Numbered from the stretch's first letter, positions 29,224 through 38,722 are shown. The stretch: 62,684 nt of DNA from Desmonostoc geniculatum HA4340-LM1 (GCA_019359545.1 JAHHHB010000029.1:1-62684), one strand, 5' to 3'. Notes: generated by a model not told the origin, from the letters alone. Numbers and translations are program-made.

Positions 29224-29305
29224 TCACTTACTTAAGCAAAAGTAGCTGTCCAGATCCCCGACTTCTTCAAGAAGTCGGGGATCTAAATCCTGGTTAAGTA
29301 AGTGA
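29224..29305. mobile_element. 82-bp MITE-like element
   Basis: Outer arms TCACTTACTTAA and TTAAGTAAGTGA surround a 33-bp perfect palindrome beginning AGATCCCCGACTTC. It lies in the 436-bp convergent gap between the channel and GTPase genes, with no gene around it. Confidence 0.65.
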
Positions 29306-29465
29306 TATTCCACCCTACTACTACCACTACTACTCTGTCTCATTAGTTCTCAGGGGTAAATAAGTTTGTAGTTAGGACTTTAGTCCTTGATTTTTAAGCA
29401 CTGAAGTGCTTATACCATTTCTGTTTGAAGATGCGCCTTATAAGACTGATGCAAAACTACACACT

Positions 29466-29493
29466 GTAGCGGCAATTCATGAATTGCCGCTAC
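29466..29493. repeat. 28-bp perfect palindrome
   Basis: GTAGCGGCAATTCA and its reverse complement, without a loop. It is one of the GTAG(N)CTAC palindromes scattered through this window. Confidence 0.65.
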
Positions 29494-29577
29494 GCGAATA
29501 GAGCGCAGCCTCATATAGAATTGGTATTACTACAAACTCATCAAAATTAATGCGATAGACCACTACATTTCTAGGTA

Positions 29578-31032
29578 TCACTTTCTCAGTTTTACTTTGT
29601 GGAGCAATTCATCTTTAATGCGGTTGAGAATTGAAGTTTCATCAAGGTTTGTTAAAATCCGATTAATTACCGCTTTTGGGCCATCAGGTCCCCAAGTCGC
29701 ACCGTTGGCTAAATAAACTTTGGTAACTTGTCCAGTACCGTAAGAAGAAACACCAGCAACTCCGGCTTGGGTGAGTGCGACGGATATGTAAGGAGCAAGG
29801 GCAATACCAGCGGTAGCGGTTGCAGAGATACCAAGTAAAGTTTTCAATCCACTCAAACCCAAGTTTGCTAAGAGTTCACTGGCACCGATACCGCCCATAC
29901 TTAGGGCGATTTTTTGTAGCAATTGTACGGCTCCTGCTTCGGTCATGGAGAAGCCATAGAGTTTGGATAAACCTAAAATTAAAGCGATATCAATTACCAC
30001 ACTACTAAGGATATCTACCACAGTTACGGGATTAAGAGCGATCGCCACTGCCTTAGCCATCACTGCTCTCCAAATCAACTGATTGGCATTTTCCTCACGA
30101 ATCATCAATTTTCGCTCTATCAATTGCTCATTTACAGTGTCAGCATAAAGCATAGTATTGAGAGCAACTAAGGCTTTACCTTCACGGTGGAGAATCTCCA
30201 ATATTTTCAGCTTCAGTTCCTCCACTTGGGCATTACCTGGACGCAACTGTATGCCCCTAGTGCCATCAGGGCGAAAAACCGCCGTCTTCACCAGTGGCGA
30301 TGCTGCTGACATGACAATTTCTAGGGGTGTGAGTAATTCCCGCACCCTTTCATCAAGGATTTTGTGATAAATTGCCATGCGATCGGCTTCTGGATACTGG
30401 TCTACTTTGTTAAATACCAGAATTATCGGTTTACCTGCTTCCCGCAACTGAGAAAGGGCGATGTGTTCTATTTTTGTCATATCGCCGGATATGACAAACA
30501 AAATCAAATCCGCTTGTTTGGCAATCTGTTCAGCTAATGCAGCGCGGGTTGCTCCATCTACCTCATCTAACCCAGGAGTATCAATTAATTCCACCTGTGA
30601 TTGACCGATACCAGGGAGAGTGACTCGCAAAGCCCGTTGAGTTTCTCCAACAATCTCTTCGCTAATACTCCAATTCACTCTTTGGGCAGCACGGGTAACA
30701 CCATGCAGCGGCCCAGTTTCAAATACTGTTTGTCCAACCAAAGCATTAAGTAGCGAAGACTTACCACGTCCCACCATACCAAAAGCCGCAATCTGCACCA
30801 CCATGCGGTCTAACTTTAAGAGCATGGTTTCCAAATCATTAATTTCTGCCTCTAATCCCGCTTTTTCTTGGGGGCTGAGGTCAAGATTAGTCACCAAATT
30901 TCGCAGCGCCGTTTGTGCTTGTTTATAATTCAGTTCCGTCTGAATATCTTCAAAACTGAAAATGGCACTATCTAGTTCTTCCTCCCAACTGGGTGAGTTG
31001 CTGTGATGAGGTTCGGGCAATGTGGAAGTCAT
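29578..31032 (-). CDS. Dynamin/Era-like GTPase with membrane C-terminus
   Basis: A 484-aa GTPase. After about 60 coiled residues comes the G domain: G1 GMVGRGKSSLLNAL (about residue 86), G3 DTPGLDE, G4 NKVD and a G5-like MSAASP. The C-terminal half resembles DUF697 proteins, with hydrophobic helices AVAIALNPVTVVDILSSVVI and ATATAGIALAPYISVALTQA, suggesting membrane attachment. Related cyanobacterial proteins are often annotated as DUF697 GTPases. The role in membrane dynamics is inferred. Confidence 0.85.
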   Translation of the reverse strand: MTSTLPEPHHSNSPSWEEELDSAIFSFEDIQTELNYKQAQTALRNLVTNLDLSPQEKAGLEAEINDLETMLLKLDRMVVQIAAFGMVGRGKSSLLNALVGQTVFETGPLHGVTRAAQRVNWSISEEIVGETQRALRVTLPGIGQSQVELIDTPGLDEVDGATRAALAEQIAKQADLILFVISGDMTKIEHIALSQLREAGKPIILVFNKVDQYPEADRMAIYHKILDERVRELLTPLEIVMSAASPLVKTAVFRPDGTRGIQLRPGNAQVEELKLKILEILHREGKALVALNTMLYADTVNEQLIERKLMIREENANQLIWRAVMAKAVAIALNPVTVVDILSSVVIDIALILGLSKLYGFSMTEAGAVQLLQKIALSMGGIGASELLANLGLSGLKTLLGISATATAGIALAPYISVALTQAGVAGVSSYGTGQVTKVYLANGATWGPDGPKAVINRILTNLDETSILNRIKDELLHKVKLRK

Positions 31033-31082
31033 AATTTAGATTCTCGGTTAACCTCGCTATTCGATCCTAGTTATTTTTTACA

Positions 31083-31367
31083 GGGAATGGGGAATTGGGC
31101 ATTGGGCATTGGGCATGGGGAATGAGGTATGTGCAAAGCCGAACTCTATTAACGAGTATTAAAGACTCATTCACGAGTATCAAAGATTCATTTTTGCATT
31201 CTACAAAATATATCTCTCTTGCCCAATAGACATCTCCGGAAATGATGTAAGTAGGGGCGAACGGCCGTTCGCCCCTACCAAGGGTTTCGGGCAACGCAGA
31301 ATTAATTTTCACTCCTATGTCTAATACCCCATGCCCAATGCCCAATGCCCCATTCCCCACTTTTAAC
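31083..31367. repeat. Long inverted repeat of GGGCATTGGG words
   Basis: GGGAATGGGGAATTGGGCAT-type sequence at 31083-31125 is mirrored at 31319-31367. Between the arms are a tandem ACGAGTAT(T/C)AAAGA word pair and a palindrome GGGGCGAACGGCCGTTCGCC (31254-31277). Together with flanking bases (31033-31453) it forms the divergent gap between the GTPase and SPFH genes, with no gene. Confidence 0.65.
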
Positions 31368-31453
31368 TCCTGAAGTGAAGTTTAAGAAATCGGGGTCATT
31401 TTTGATGAAGTGTTAACTTAGCTAATTAGTTGCCCACCCAGTGGGCACAAATT

Positions 31454-33586
31454 ATGAAAAGTTTTCAATTTTGTCTTGGTACGCGTAAACAAAATAGAAT
31501 AGCCCGTTTTGCGGCGTCTGCCGTAGCAACGTTGGCGATGGCTATGCCAATATCTTCGGCGAACGCAGGCACTACTAATTACGCCAGTGCTACTCCCATA
31601 AAAATCACTACTGCAAAAGAAATTACTCTGGCGTCAGTCCAACTGAGTCCCGCTAAACCAAATATTGCCCAGTTACAAACTAATCAAACTCAGTATCAAA
31701 CTGCTGGAATCGATCCTTTTGTACTGATTCCCATCCTAGTTGTCGGTGGTTTAGTGATATTTGTACCGCTGTTCTTTGGCGGACTGGTGGTGATTGGCGA
31801 ACGGGAAGTTGGTATTGTTGTCAGAAAGTTTACCCTTTCTGGGCGCGGACTGCCTGCTGGAAGGTTAATTGCCCTCAACGGTGAAGCGGGCTTACAAGCA
31901 GATACTCTGGCTCCTGGTTGGCACTGGGGCTATTGGCCTTGGCAATACTCAGTTCGCAAAGAATCGGTTGTTGTTGTCCCCCAAGGTGAAATCGCTTTAA
32001 TTGTGGCCGCAGATGGCGAATCCAACCCACCAGAACGCATTCTGGGCAAAATCGTCGATTGTGACAATTACCAAGATGCCCGAAAATTCCTCACCCACGG
32101 CGGCGAAAAAGGTCGCCAAATGGGTTTTCTGACAGCTGGTACTTACCGGATTAACACTGCGTTGTTTAAAGTCATCATGGCGTCAAATGCTACGGCTCAT
32201 GGCATGACTCCAGAACAATTACGGGTGTACAGCTTGGCATCTGACAAGGTTGGCATCGTCACTACCTTAGATGGTGTCCCAATTTCGGCTGGCGAACTTG
32301 CAGGACCGATAATTGAGGGACACGACAACTTTCAAAATGGTCAAAAATTTATTGATGGCGGTGGACGACGCGGCTTACAAGAGCAAATTTTACTTTCTGG
32401 TTCTTGGAATTTAAATCCTTGGTTTGTTCAGGTTGAACAAGTACCAATGACGGAAATTCCCATTGGCTATGTGGGTGTGGTGATTTCTTTCGTGGGTAAG
32501 GCGCATCAAGATGTCAGCGGTGCAGCCTTCACACATGGTAACTTGGTGAATCCTGGACATAAGGGTGTATGGGTCGAACCGCTGTATCCTGGGAAGCACC
32601 CGATTAACTCTCGGATCATGAAAATGGAACTTGTGCCAACGACCAACATTGTATTAAACTGGTCAGACCGCACCGAACGTCATAGTTATGATGCTCAACT
32701 AGCATCCCTGACAGTGCGATCGCGTGATGGATTTGCTTTTGATTTGGAAGTAGCACAAATTATCCATGTCGGTGCTTTGGATGCACCAAAGGTAATTTCC
32801 CGCGTTGGGGCTATGCAAAACCTCGTAGACCATGTATTAGAACCAACCATCGGGAATTATTTCCGCAACTCAGCCCAAGATTATACAGTATTAGACTTTT
32901 TGACAGCTCGGAGTGAGCGACAAGCTGAGGCTGCTGAGTATATTAAAACAGCATTGCGGGCTTATGACGTGCAAGCGATCGATACCTTAATAGGTGATAT
33001 TCAACCACCAGCGTCATTAATGCAGACACAGACAGACCGGAAAATTGCTGAAGAAGAACGCAAAACTTATGAAGTTCAGCAGTTGGCGCAAACCCAACGC
33101 CAGCAACTCGTTCGAGAAACAGCCCTGGCTGATATTCAGCAAGAAATGGTGAAATCAGAACAGAGTGTGCATATAGCCGATTTGAAAGCCCAAGCCCAAA
33201 TCAAGCAGGCCACAGGTGAAGCTGAGGGAACAAAACTCCGGGCAATTGCGGAGGCTGAAGGTATTCGGGCTACAGGTAATGCCAAAGCTGAAACCTACCG
33301 CACTGGTGTGGAAGCCTTGGGGGCACAAGGTTATACAGCAATGCAACTGATGCAAATTATAGGCGATCGCCATGTCCGTTTGATTCCAGATGTTCTCGTT
33401 GGCAGTAACGGCAATAATAACGGCTTAGTAGATGGTCTACTATCCTTGATTTTATGGAATCAAACTGGTAAAAATGGTGAAATCACACCAACACCTTTGC
33501 ATCCACAACCGATAGTCAGCCAAACCCCACCAACTACTGAAAACGGTATTCCACCTATAATTGTGAACTTTCCCACAGATAAATAA
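31454..33586 (+). CDS. Large SPFH/Band 7 (flotillin-like) membrane protein
   Basis: A 710-aa protein. The N-terminus carries a signal-like stretch (FAASAVATLAMAMPISSANA, about residues 19-38), then a transmembrane segment FVLIPILVVGGLVIFVPLFF followed by FGGLVVIGEREVGIVVRKF, the usual Band 7 start. The SPFH region continues to about 520 (SRDGFAFDLEVAQIIHV, SERQAEAAEYIKTAL). A long EAQ-rich coiled coil follows (about 530-640) with repeated GEAEGTKLRAIAEAEGI and GNAKAETYR. Flotillin-like proteins scaffold membrane microdomains. The ATG is preferred over an upstream TTG. A proline-rich C-terminus is odd for the family. Confidence 0.88.
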   Translation: MKSFQFCLGTRKQNRIARFAASAVATLAMAMPISSANAGTTNYASATPIKITTAKEITLASVQLSPAKPNIAQLQTNQTQYQTAGIDPFVLIPILVVGGLVIFVPLFFGGLVVIGEREVGIVVRKFTLSGRGLPAGRLIALNGEAGLQADTLAPGWHWGYWPWQYSVRKESVVVVPQGEIALIVAADGESNPPERILGKIVDCDNYQDARKFLTHGGEKGRQMGFLTAGTYRINTALFKVIMASNATAHGMTPEQLRVYSLASDKVGIVTTLDGVPISAGELAGPIIEGHDNFQNGQKFIDGGGRRGLQEQILLSGSWNLNPWFVQVEQVPMTEIPIGYVGVVISFVGKAHQDVSGAAFTHGNLVNPGHKGVWVEPLYPGKHPINSRIMKMELVPTTNIVLNWSDRTERHSYDAQLASLTVRSRDGFAFDLEVAQIIHVGALDAPKVISRVGAMQNLVDHVLEPTIGNYFRNSAQDYTVLDFLTARSERQAEAAEYIKTALRAYDVQAIDTLIGDIQPPASLMQTQTDRKIAEEERKTYEVQQLAQTQRQQLVRETALADIQQEMVKSEQSVHIADLKAQAQIKQATGEAEGTKLRAIAEAEGIRATGNAKAETYRTGVEALGAQGYTAMQLMQIIGDRHVRLIPDVLVGSNGNNNGLVDGLLSLILWNQTGKNGEITPTPLHPQPIVSQTPPTTENGIPPIIVNFPTDK

Positions 33587-33693
33587 CATAGTCTGACAGT
33601 AGGGTAGTACAGCTGTCATTGGTGTCAACTTAACGTGAAACCCTTGTCAAGACGTGATATTGAGTTCATTCACTTCCCGTTACTCACCGCGTC

Positions 33694-33763
33694 ACCCCAC
33701 CCCGGTTTTGTCTAAAGCCAAAACCGCCCCTCCCCTTACCAAGGGGAGGGTTGGGGGTGGGGT
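33694..33763. repeat. ACCCCACCCC / GGGGTGGGGT inverted repeat
   Basis: ACCCCACCCC at the left pairs with GGGGGTGGGGT at the right, enclosing CCCCTCCCCTT and AAGGGGAGGG arms. It belongs to the same GC-rich dispersed family as 35156-35406 and 37909-37996. The rest of the gap 33587-33973 shows no gene. Confidence 0.6.
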
Positions 33764-33973
33764 AAAGCGTATGTGGGACAAGCATTTAAGCTGAAGTTAA
33801 CACCAATGCACAACTGTGATGCCATACCCTATGGTTTATTACTGTATTCCACTTAGCGATCGCTTCACCTAAACCGAAAATTCTCCGAAATATTCACCTG
33901 AAATGCTGTAACTAACTTTATTCTTGTGATCAAGGATATCTAAGTAATACAAGATAAGCATATTACCAGCCTC

Positions 33974-35098
33974 ATGTCTATAGATTTACGAGCGTTTTTT
34001 CAGGCTACTGACCCCAGTCGAACCCTGTTCGTCAACAATCTGTCAGATGTGAAATACTACATTGACTTTTCTTCGGTGCGAGGCGGAGATATTATCGGTA
34101 AGCTGAAGCAAAAAATTACTTTTTTCAAGCCAGATGAACCTACCTGCACTCTATTTACTGGGCATATTGGCTGTGGAAAATCGACGGAACTATTAAAGCT
34201 ACAGGGAGAACTGGAAAAATTAGGCTTTCATGTGGTGTATTTTGAATCTAGCGAAGACTTGGAAATGACTGATGTGGATATTGCTGATGTGTTACTAGCG
34301 ATCGCTCGTCGTGTGAGTCAAAGTCTGGATAAAATTACACTGGAGGAACCCAACAGATTTAATGAGTTACTGCAAGGTGCTTGGAACGTCTTAAATTCTG
34401 AAGTCACAGGGGCAAAAATCAAGGTGGGTGGTGTTGATGTTGGTGTCACTAGCGACAAAGAAAAGTTGTCTCTAGCTTTTGGTATTGGCGAAATCACTAC
34501 AAAGATGAAAAATGACCCAACGCTACGGACAAAACTCAATCAGTATTTAGCGCCGCGAAAAGCTAACTTGTTGGAAGCGATTAATCGAGAATTATTGGAA
34601 CCTGCGATCGCTAAACTCAAACAGCAAGGTAAAAATGGTTTAGTGGTAATTGTCGATAATCTCGACCGTATCGATAATCGTGTCAAAGCTTGGGGTCGTC
34701 CGCAGCAGGAATATTTATTTGTAGACCAAGGTGAATTTTTGACAAAACTCAATTGTCATTTAATTTATACCATGCCCCTAGCTCTGAAATTTTCCAACGA
34801 TTACGGAATGCTTATCCAGCGATTCCCCGAAGACCCCAAAGTATTGCCAATGGTACCAGTACAATGGCCGGATGGGAGCATTCATGAAGAAGGAATGAGA
34901 CTAATGAAAAAGATGGTGCTTGCAAGAGCCTTTCCTGACTTGCAAGCAGATGAGCGCTTGAATAAGATTACTGAAATTTTTGATAGTACCGCCGCCTTAG
35001 ACCGCTTATGTAGATTGAGTGGTGGTCATGTGCGAGACTTGCTCAGACTCCTGAATACTTGGATTATGGAAGAAATGGCGCTTCTTGGTTTGATGTGA
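33974..35098 (+). CDS. P-loop ATPase (STAND/AAA type), C-terminus disrupted
   Basis: A 374-aa ATPase. Walker A GHIGCGKSTELLKLQ (about residue 62) and Walker B VVIVDNLDRID (about 224) are clear, and an arginine-rich HVRDLLRLLNTW segment closes the core. Glycine-rich GAKIKVGGVDVGVT lies at about 146-160. The frame ends EEMALLGLM, but a shifted frame directly across the stop spells SWFDVNPILAEAREL and a stop at 35131-35133, which looks like a genuine C-terminal tail. An internal deletion that joined the core to its tail out of frame is inferred. It is followed by an inactive-STAND/TPR gene on the same strand, its likely partner. Confidence 0.75.
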   Translation: MSIDLRAFFQATDPSRTLFVNNLSDVKYYIDFSSVRGGDIIGKLKQKITFFKPDEPTCTLFTGHIGCGKSTELLKLQGELEKLGFHVVYFESSEDLEMTDVDIADVLLAIARRVSQSLDKITLEEPNRFNELLQGAWNVLNSEVTGAKIKVGGVDVGVTSDKEKLSLAFGIGEITTKMKNDPTLRTKLNQYLAPRKANLLEAINRELLEPAIAKLKQQGKNGLVVIVDNLDRIDNRVKAWGRPQQEYLFVDQGEFLTKLNCHLIYTMPLALKFSNDYGMLIQRFPEDPKVLPMVPVQWPDGSIHEEGMRLMKKMVLARAFPDLQADERLNKITEIFDSTAALDRLCRLSGGHVRDLLRLLNTWIMEEMALLGLM

Positions 35099-35155
35099 AT
35101 CCAATTTTGGCTGAGGCGAGGGAGTTGCAGTGAGGAATGAGGGGCTAGTAGTCGA

Positions 35156-35406
35156 ATTACCCCCCTTAATCCCCCCTTGGAAAGGGGGGAGACTGGAAAT
35201 CCAGTTCCCTTGGAAAGGGGGGAGACCGAAAATCCAGTTCCCTTGGAAAGGGGGGAGACTGGAAATCCAGTTCCCTTGGAAAGGGGGGAAACCGAAAATC
35301 CAGTTCCCTTGGAAAGGGGGGAGACCGAAAATCCAGTTCCCTTGGAAAGGGGGGAAACCGAAAATCCAGTTCCCTCCCCTTTACAAGGGGAGGGTTAGGG
35401 TGGGGT
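35156..35406. repeat. GC-rich dispersed repeat expanded into six 33-bp units
   Basis: The block begins ATTACCCCCCTTAATCCCC and ends GGGGAGGGTTAGGGTGGGGT. Inside, six units of 33 bp (35176-35373) follow each other without spacers; units alternate between GACTGG and GACCGA/AACCGA variants. A one-unit version of the same element lies inverted at 37909-37996. Because 33 is divisible by three, several frames stay open (ERGETENPVPL, WKGGRPKIQFP), but no start or family supports a protein. Confidence 0.85.
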
Positions 35407-35429
35407 AAAACGTGTAGACGCGGTTAGAT

Positions 35430-36986
35430 ATGACAGACTCGCAATCACCAAAAGATGACCCTGTAAACAACAATGTCTACGACGGGCTACGCCTACGCTC
35501 TTTGCAACAATTAGCTTGGGCGATAGAATCTTCTGTGGGACAGTTTAAGCTGATTTTGGCACGGTGTAATTATGGTAGCTTGCGCGATCGCCTGATCCAA
35601 AAATTGCAGGAAATCTGTCAACTCGAAATTCGGTTGTTGGTGGTGCAGCAATCTCACAGAACTCTTTATACAGCCATTCGGGAGGATTTTGGCGAGAACC
35701 TACCAGCCTGCGTGATGGTTGTCGGTTTAGAGACAGTGCAGAATTTAGCTGTGATGTTGACTTCTGCTAATCAGGTGCGGGAGGAGTTTCGCAAGAATTT
35801 TGCTTTTCCCTTGGTGTTGTGGATTGATGATGAAATCTACAAACAATTCATACAACTGGCTCCTGACTTGGAGAGTTGGGCTACTACAAGGAATTTTGCG
35901 ATCGCTCAAGATGATTTAATCAACTTACTACAACAAATTGCCGAACAATACTTTAACAATACCCTCAACTTAAGTTTAGATGATTATGGAATTTTAGAAA
36001 CAGAACTAGCAGCGGCTCAGAGAGATTTACCAGGTGAATTCCAGGATTCTCATCCAGAACTGAAAGCTAATTTATCATCTTTGTTAGGCTTGGCAAAACA
36101 AGTTAATAATAAAATCGATATCGCCTTAGAACATTATCAAGTAGCTTTAGCGCTTTTTCGGCAACTTAATTATCCAAAGCAAGAAATCAAAATCCTTGGT
36201 GATATTACTTTTTGCTATTATCTCAAAGCTTTTAAAAATCAAGATATTAATCATCCAAATTGGAATAACACTCGGCATTATCTTCAACAATATATCAATT
36301 CGATTGGGGAAAACAAACGATTAATAGCAAATTCTCTCTTTAAATTTGGTGTAGTGTTGCGTGATTTACAAGAATGGGAACACTTAAAAAATCTTGCCAA
36401 ACAAGCATTAAAAATACATCGTGCTGATAATCATCTAATAGAATTAGCAAAGGATTACGGTTTTTTAGCTGAGGTGGCTTTAACTGAAAAATCCTGGTTA
36501 GAAGCCAATCAATTTGCACAGCAAGCCATAGATATTGTAGGGATGATTGTAGGGGCGCACAGCTGTGTGCCCCTACAAACCCTTTCAAATGATTTGAACC
36601 TCTATCGGTTTATTTTGGCTCGTTCTCAATATCATTTAGGTGCTTATCAACAGGCAATTCGTAACTTAGAAACTGCAAAAGATATCGGCAACCCCCAGGT
36701 AGATTTAAGGCTTTATCTCAAGATTATCACTCATTTGCAAAAGCTTTACTTTGAGCAAAAAGCATATCTGGCAGCCTATGAAATGAAACAGCAACAGCGT
36801 TCTGTGGAACAGCAATTTGGTTTGCGGGCGTTTATTGGTGCTGGGAGATTACAGGCGACAAAACAATTAGGAGCAACAAAGGTCAACTTTCACCCTCAGA
36901 AGGTCAACTTTCACCCTCAGAAGGTCAACTTTCACCCTCAGAAGGTCAACGTTCACCCTCAGAACTCGGAACTCCGCAATATTTAA
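35430..36986 (+). pseudogene. Inactive-STAND plus TPR portion of a fragmented large gene
   Basis: A 518-codon open frame. Residues about 20-180 resemble inactive STAND (iSTAND) domains: FKLILARCNYGSLRDRLI stands where a P-loop would be, and NQVREEFRKNFAFPLVLWID matches the typical LPLVLW strand; no Walker A is present. Residues about 200-470 are TPR-like helices (ALEHYQVALALFRQLNY, ANQFAQQAIDI). Three insertions of dispersed repeats are read in frame: VYDGLRLRS (35475-35498), VGAHSCVPLQ (36549-36576) and four VNFHPQK units (36881-36964). The frame stops soon after the last array. The nSTAND sequence continues in another frame, so this is probably the 5' part of one broken gene. Confidence 0.65.
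36881..36964 (+). repeat. Four 21-bp coding repeats
   Basis: Four tandem units of GGTCAACTTTCACCCTCAG plus AA; the last has one change (G for T). They read VNFHPQK in the upstream TPR frame and EGQLSPS in the frame of the downstream ATPase, and both frames are open throughout. Confidence 0.85.
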
Positions 36987-37501
36987 TATCCAGACTTAAA
37001 GAAAACGAACAACGCAACCTCCGCACAGTGCTAATTTTCGATCAATTTGAAGAATTTTTCTTCGTTTACACCGAACCTGCACAAAGAAAGCAATTCTTTG
37101 AGTTTCTGGGAGAGTGTCTGAATGTTCTATCGGTGAAAGTTATCTTATCGCTGCGGGTAGATTACATCCATTACTTGCTAGAGTGCAATGATTTGCCCAG
37201 CCTGAAGATTATTAGCAATGACATTCTCAGTAATAATGTGCTTTACAAGTTGGGTAACTTCTCGCGTGATGATGCCAAGTCAATTATCCAGCGTTTAACG
37301 GAAAATACTAGTTTTCGCTTGGAACCGGCTTTAGTCGATCAAATGGTGCTGGATTTAGCCGCAGAATTGGGTGAAGTGCGTCCCATTGAATTACAGGTTA
37401 TGGGGGCGCAACTGGAAAACGAAAGGAAGCAAAGAAAGCTGAGTCTTGGAATAAACTATGTCGCCAAGGTAGTCTGCAAAAAGGTAATGGTATGGAACTA
37501 A
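36965..37501 (+). pseudogene. nSTAND ATPase remnant lacking the P-loop
   Basis: In this frame the sequence reads GTPQYLISRLKENEQRN, TVLIFDQFEEFFFVY (Walker B of nSTAND1 ATPases), KVILSLRVDYIHYLL, and LSNNVLYKLGNFSRDDAKSI with RPIELQVMGAQL. These are typical of the core of large cyanobacterial STAND proteins. The upstream Walker A region is missing. The first possible start is a GTG at 37028. After ENERKQRKLSL the frame becomes unrelated. Nothing suggests a stable ATPase. Confidence 0.7.
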
Positions 37502-37833
37502 TGATTTTCCGCTTGCCAGTTTTTATAGAGCCAGCGTTGCAGTCTCTAGCATCGCTATCTATTTACTACTATCTAAAAAAACAAGCTGCTGATGTTCTAC
37601 CAGTCTGTGAAAAAGCCGTTGCCCTTGCACCAGAAGATGACAACATTCGTGATAGTCGTGGCTTGGCTAGGGCGCTGACAGGGAATTATCAAGGGGCAAT
37701 TGAGGACTTTGAAGCATACATCGCCCAGACTCAGGATAAAAATAGTAAGGCACAACGGCAGCGCTGGGTGAAAGATTTACGGGCGGGGAAGAATCCCTTT
37801 ACAGAAACAGAGCTTAAAAAGCTACAGAATTAG
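37456..37833 (+). pseudogene. C-terminal tail of a large STAND/WD40-type protein
   Basis: A third frame reads AESWNKLCRQGSLQ, then ADVLPVCEKAVALAPEDDNI, RDSRGLARALTGNYQGAIED and RWVKDLRAGKNPFTETELKK, ending at a natural stop. This is the characteristic C-terminus of Nostoc multidomain NTPase/WD40 proteins. It follows the nSTAND remnant after a frame change near 37450-37490, consistent with deletion of the middle of the gene. Confidence 0.65.
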
Positions 37834-37908
37834 GGAATTAGGAGTGCTGTTAGCGGATAGCTAAGAGGATCTTTGAAAAGTCATGATTGATGTATCAAAT
37901 ATTCTTTT

Positions 37909-37996
37909 ACCCCTCCCTAACCCTCCCCTTATAAAGGGGAGGGAACCGAATTTTCTTGTTTCCCCCCTTTACAAGGGGGGATTAAGGGGGGTAATC
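37909..37996. repeat. Inverted single-unit copy of the GC-rich repeat
   Basis: Read on the minus strand this is the element of 35156-35406 with only one internal unit (GGGGGGAAACAAGAAAAT replaces the array). The pair brackets the fragmented STAND gene in inverted orientation. The remaining bases of 37834-38134 hold no gene. Confidence 0.75.
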
Positions 37997-38134
37997 ATTC
38001 GATTATTATCACAACACACCACTTTTCAAACAACCTCTAAGGTTTAGCCCGTGCTGAGTTAGGAGTTTTGTTTATCCCCATCTCCCTCATCTCCCTTATT
38101 GCATAGAATAACTATATTGAGTCATCAATTCGCC

Positions 38135-38722
38135 ATGACTGCAACCACCAAAAAACTGACTTTTGCTGAGTATCTCAAATATAGCGACGCCACCGATACC
38201 CAATATGAATTGGTAGATGGAGAATTAATCCCCATGAGTCTTGGCACTGGCAAGCACGGCGGCATCTCCAAGTTTTTAGAACGCAGCTTTGATGACGAAA
38301 GTGCAAAAATGGGCAAACATTGGACAGCACAAAAGTTTTCTGTGGGAGTGCGTTCTCCACGCTCTGGACGTTGGGACACTTCACGAATTCCAGATGTGGT
38401 AGTATTACCTACGCAGCAATGGGAAGCACTTGCCAATCGAGAAGCTGTAATCGAACTCAACGAAACTCCTCCCATACTAGTAGTAGAAGTGGTCAGCGAA
38501 TCTACACAAACTACAGACTACCGCAGCAAGCGTTCTGAGTATGCTGTTCTCGAAATTCCTGAATACTGGATTGTTGACCCCATTCAAGAGGTGGTAACGA
38601 TATGCACCTTAGTAGAAGGGTTCTATGATGCGGTTGCCTTCCAAAGACAAGAACCCATCATCTCTTCGACCTTTCCACACTTGGATTTGAATGCTGAACA
38701 AATCTTGGCAGGACACAAATAA
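38135..38722 (+). CDS. Uma2-family (DUF820) putative endonuclease
   Basis: A 195-aa protein of the PD-(D/E)XK-like Uma2 family, hugely expanded in cyanobacteria. Motifs: YELVDGELIPMS (N-terminal E), RIPDVVVLP (catalytic D), LVVEVVSEST (E) and KRSEYAVLEIPEYWIVDP (K-S-Y and strand). Function is not established. The ATG (MTATTKKLTFAEYL) is the family start. It is three bases from the next gene, so they may be co-transcribed. Confidence 0.85.
   Translation: MTATTKKLTFAEYLKYSDATDTQYELVDGELIPMSLGTGKHGGISKFLERSFDDESAKMGKHWTAQKFSVGVRSPRSGRWDTSRIPDVVVLPTQQWEALANREAVIELNETPPILVVEVVSESTQTTDYRSKRSEYAVLEIPEYWIVDPIQEVVTICTLVEGFYDAVAFQRQEPIISSTFPHLDLNAEQILAGHK

Noticed and set aside
35176..35373. Possible CRISPR array or repetitive protein
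   Set aside because: The six 33-bp units are directly contiguous with no spacers, and the open frames arise because 33 is divisible by three; no start, family or composition supports a protein.
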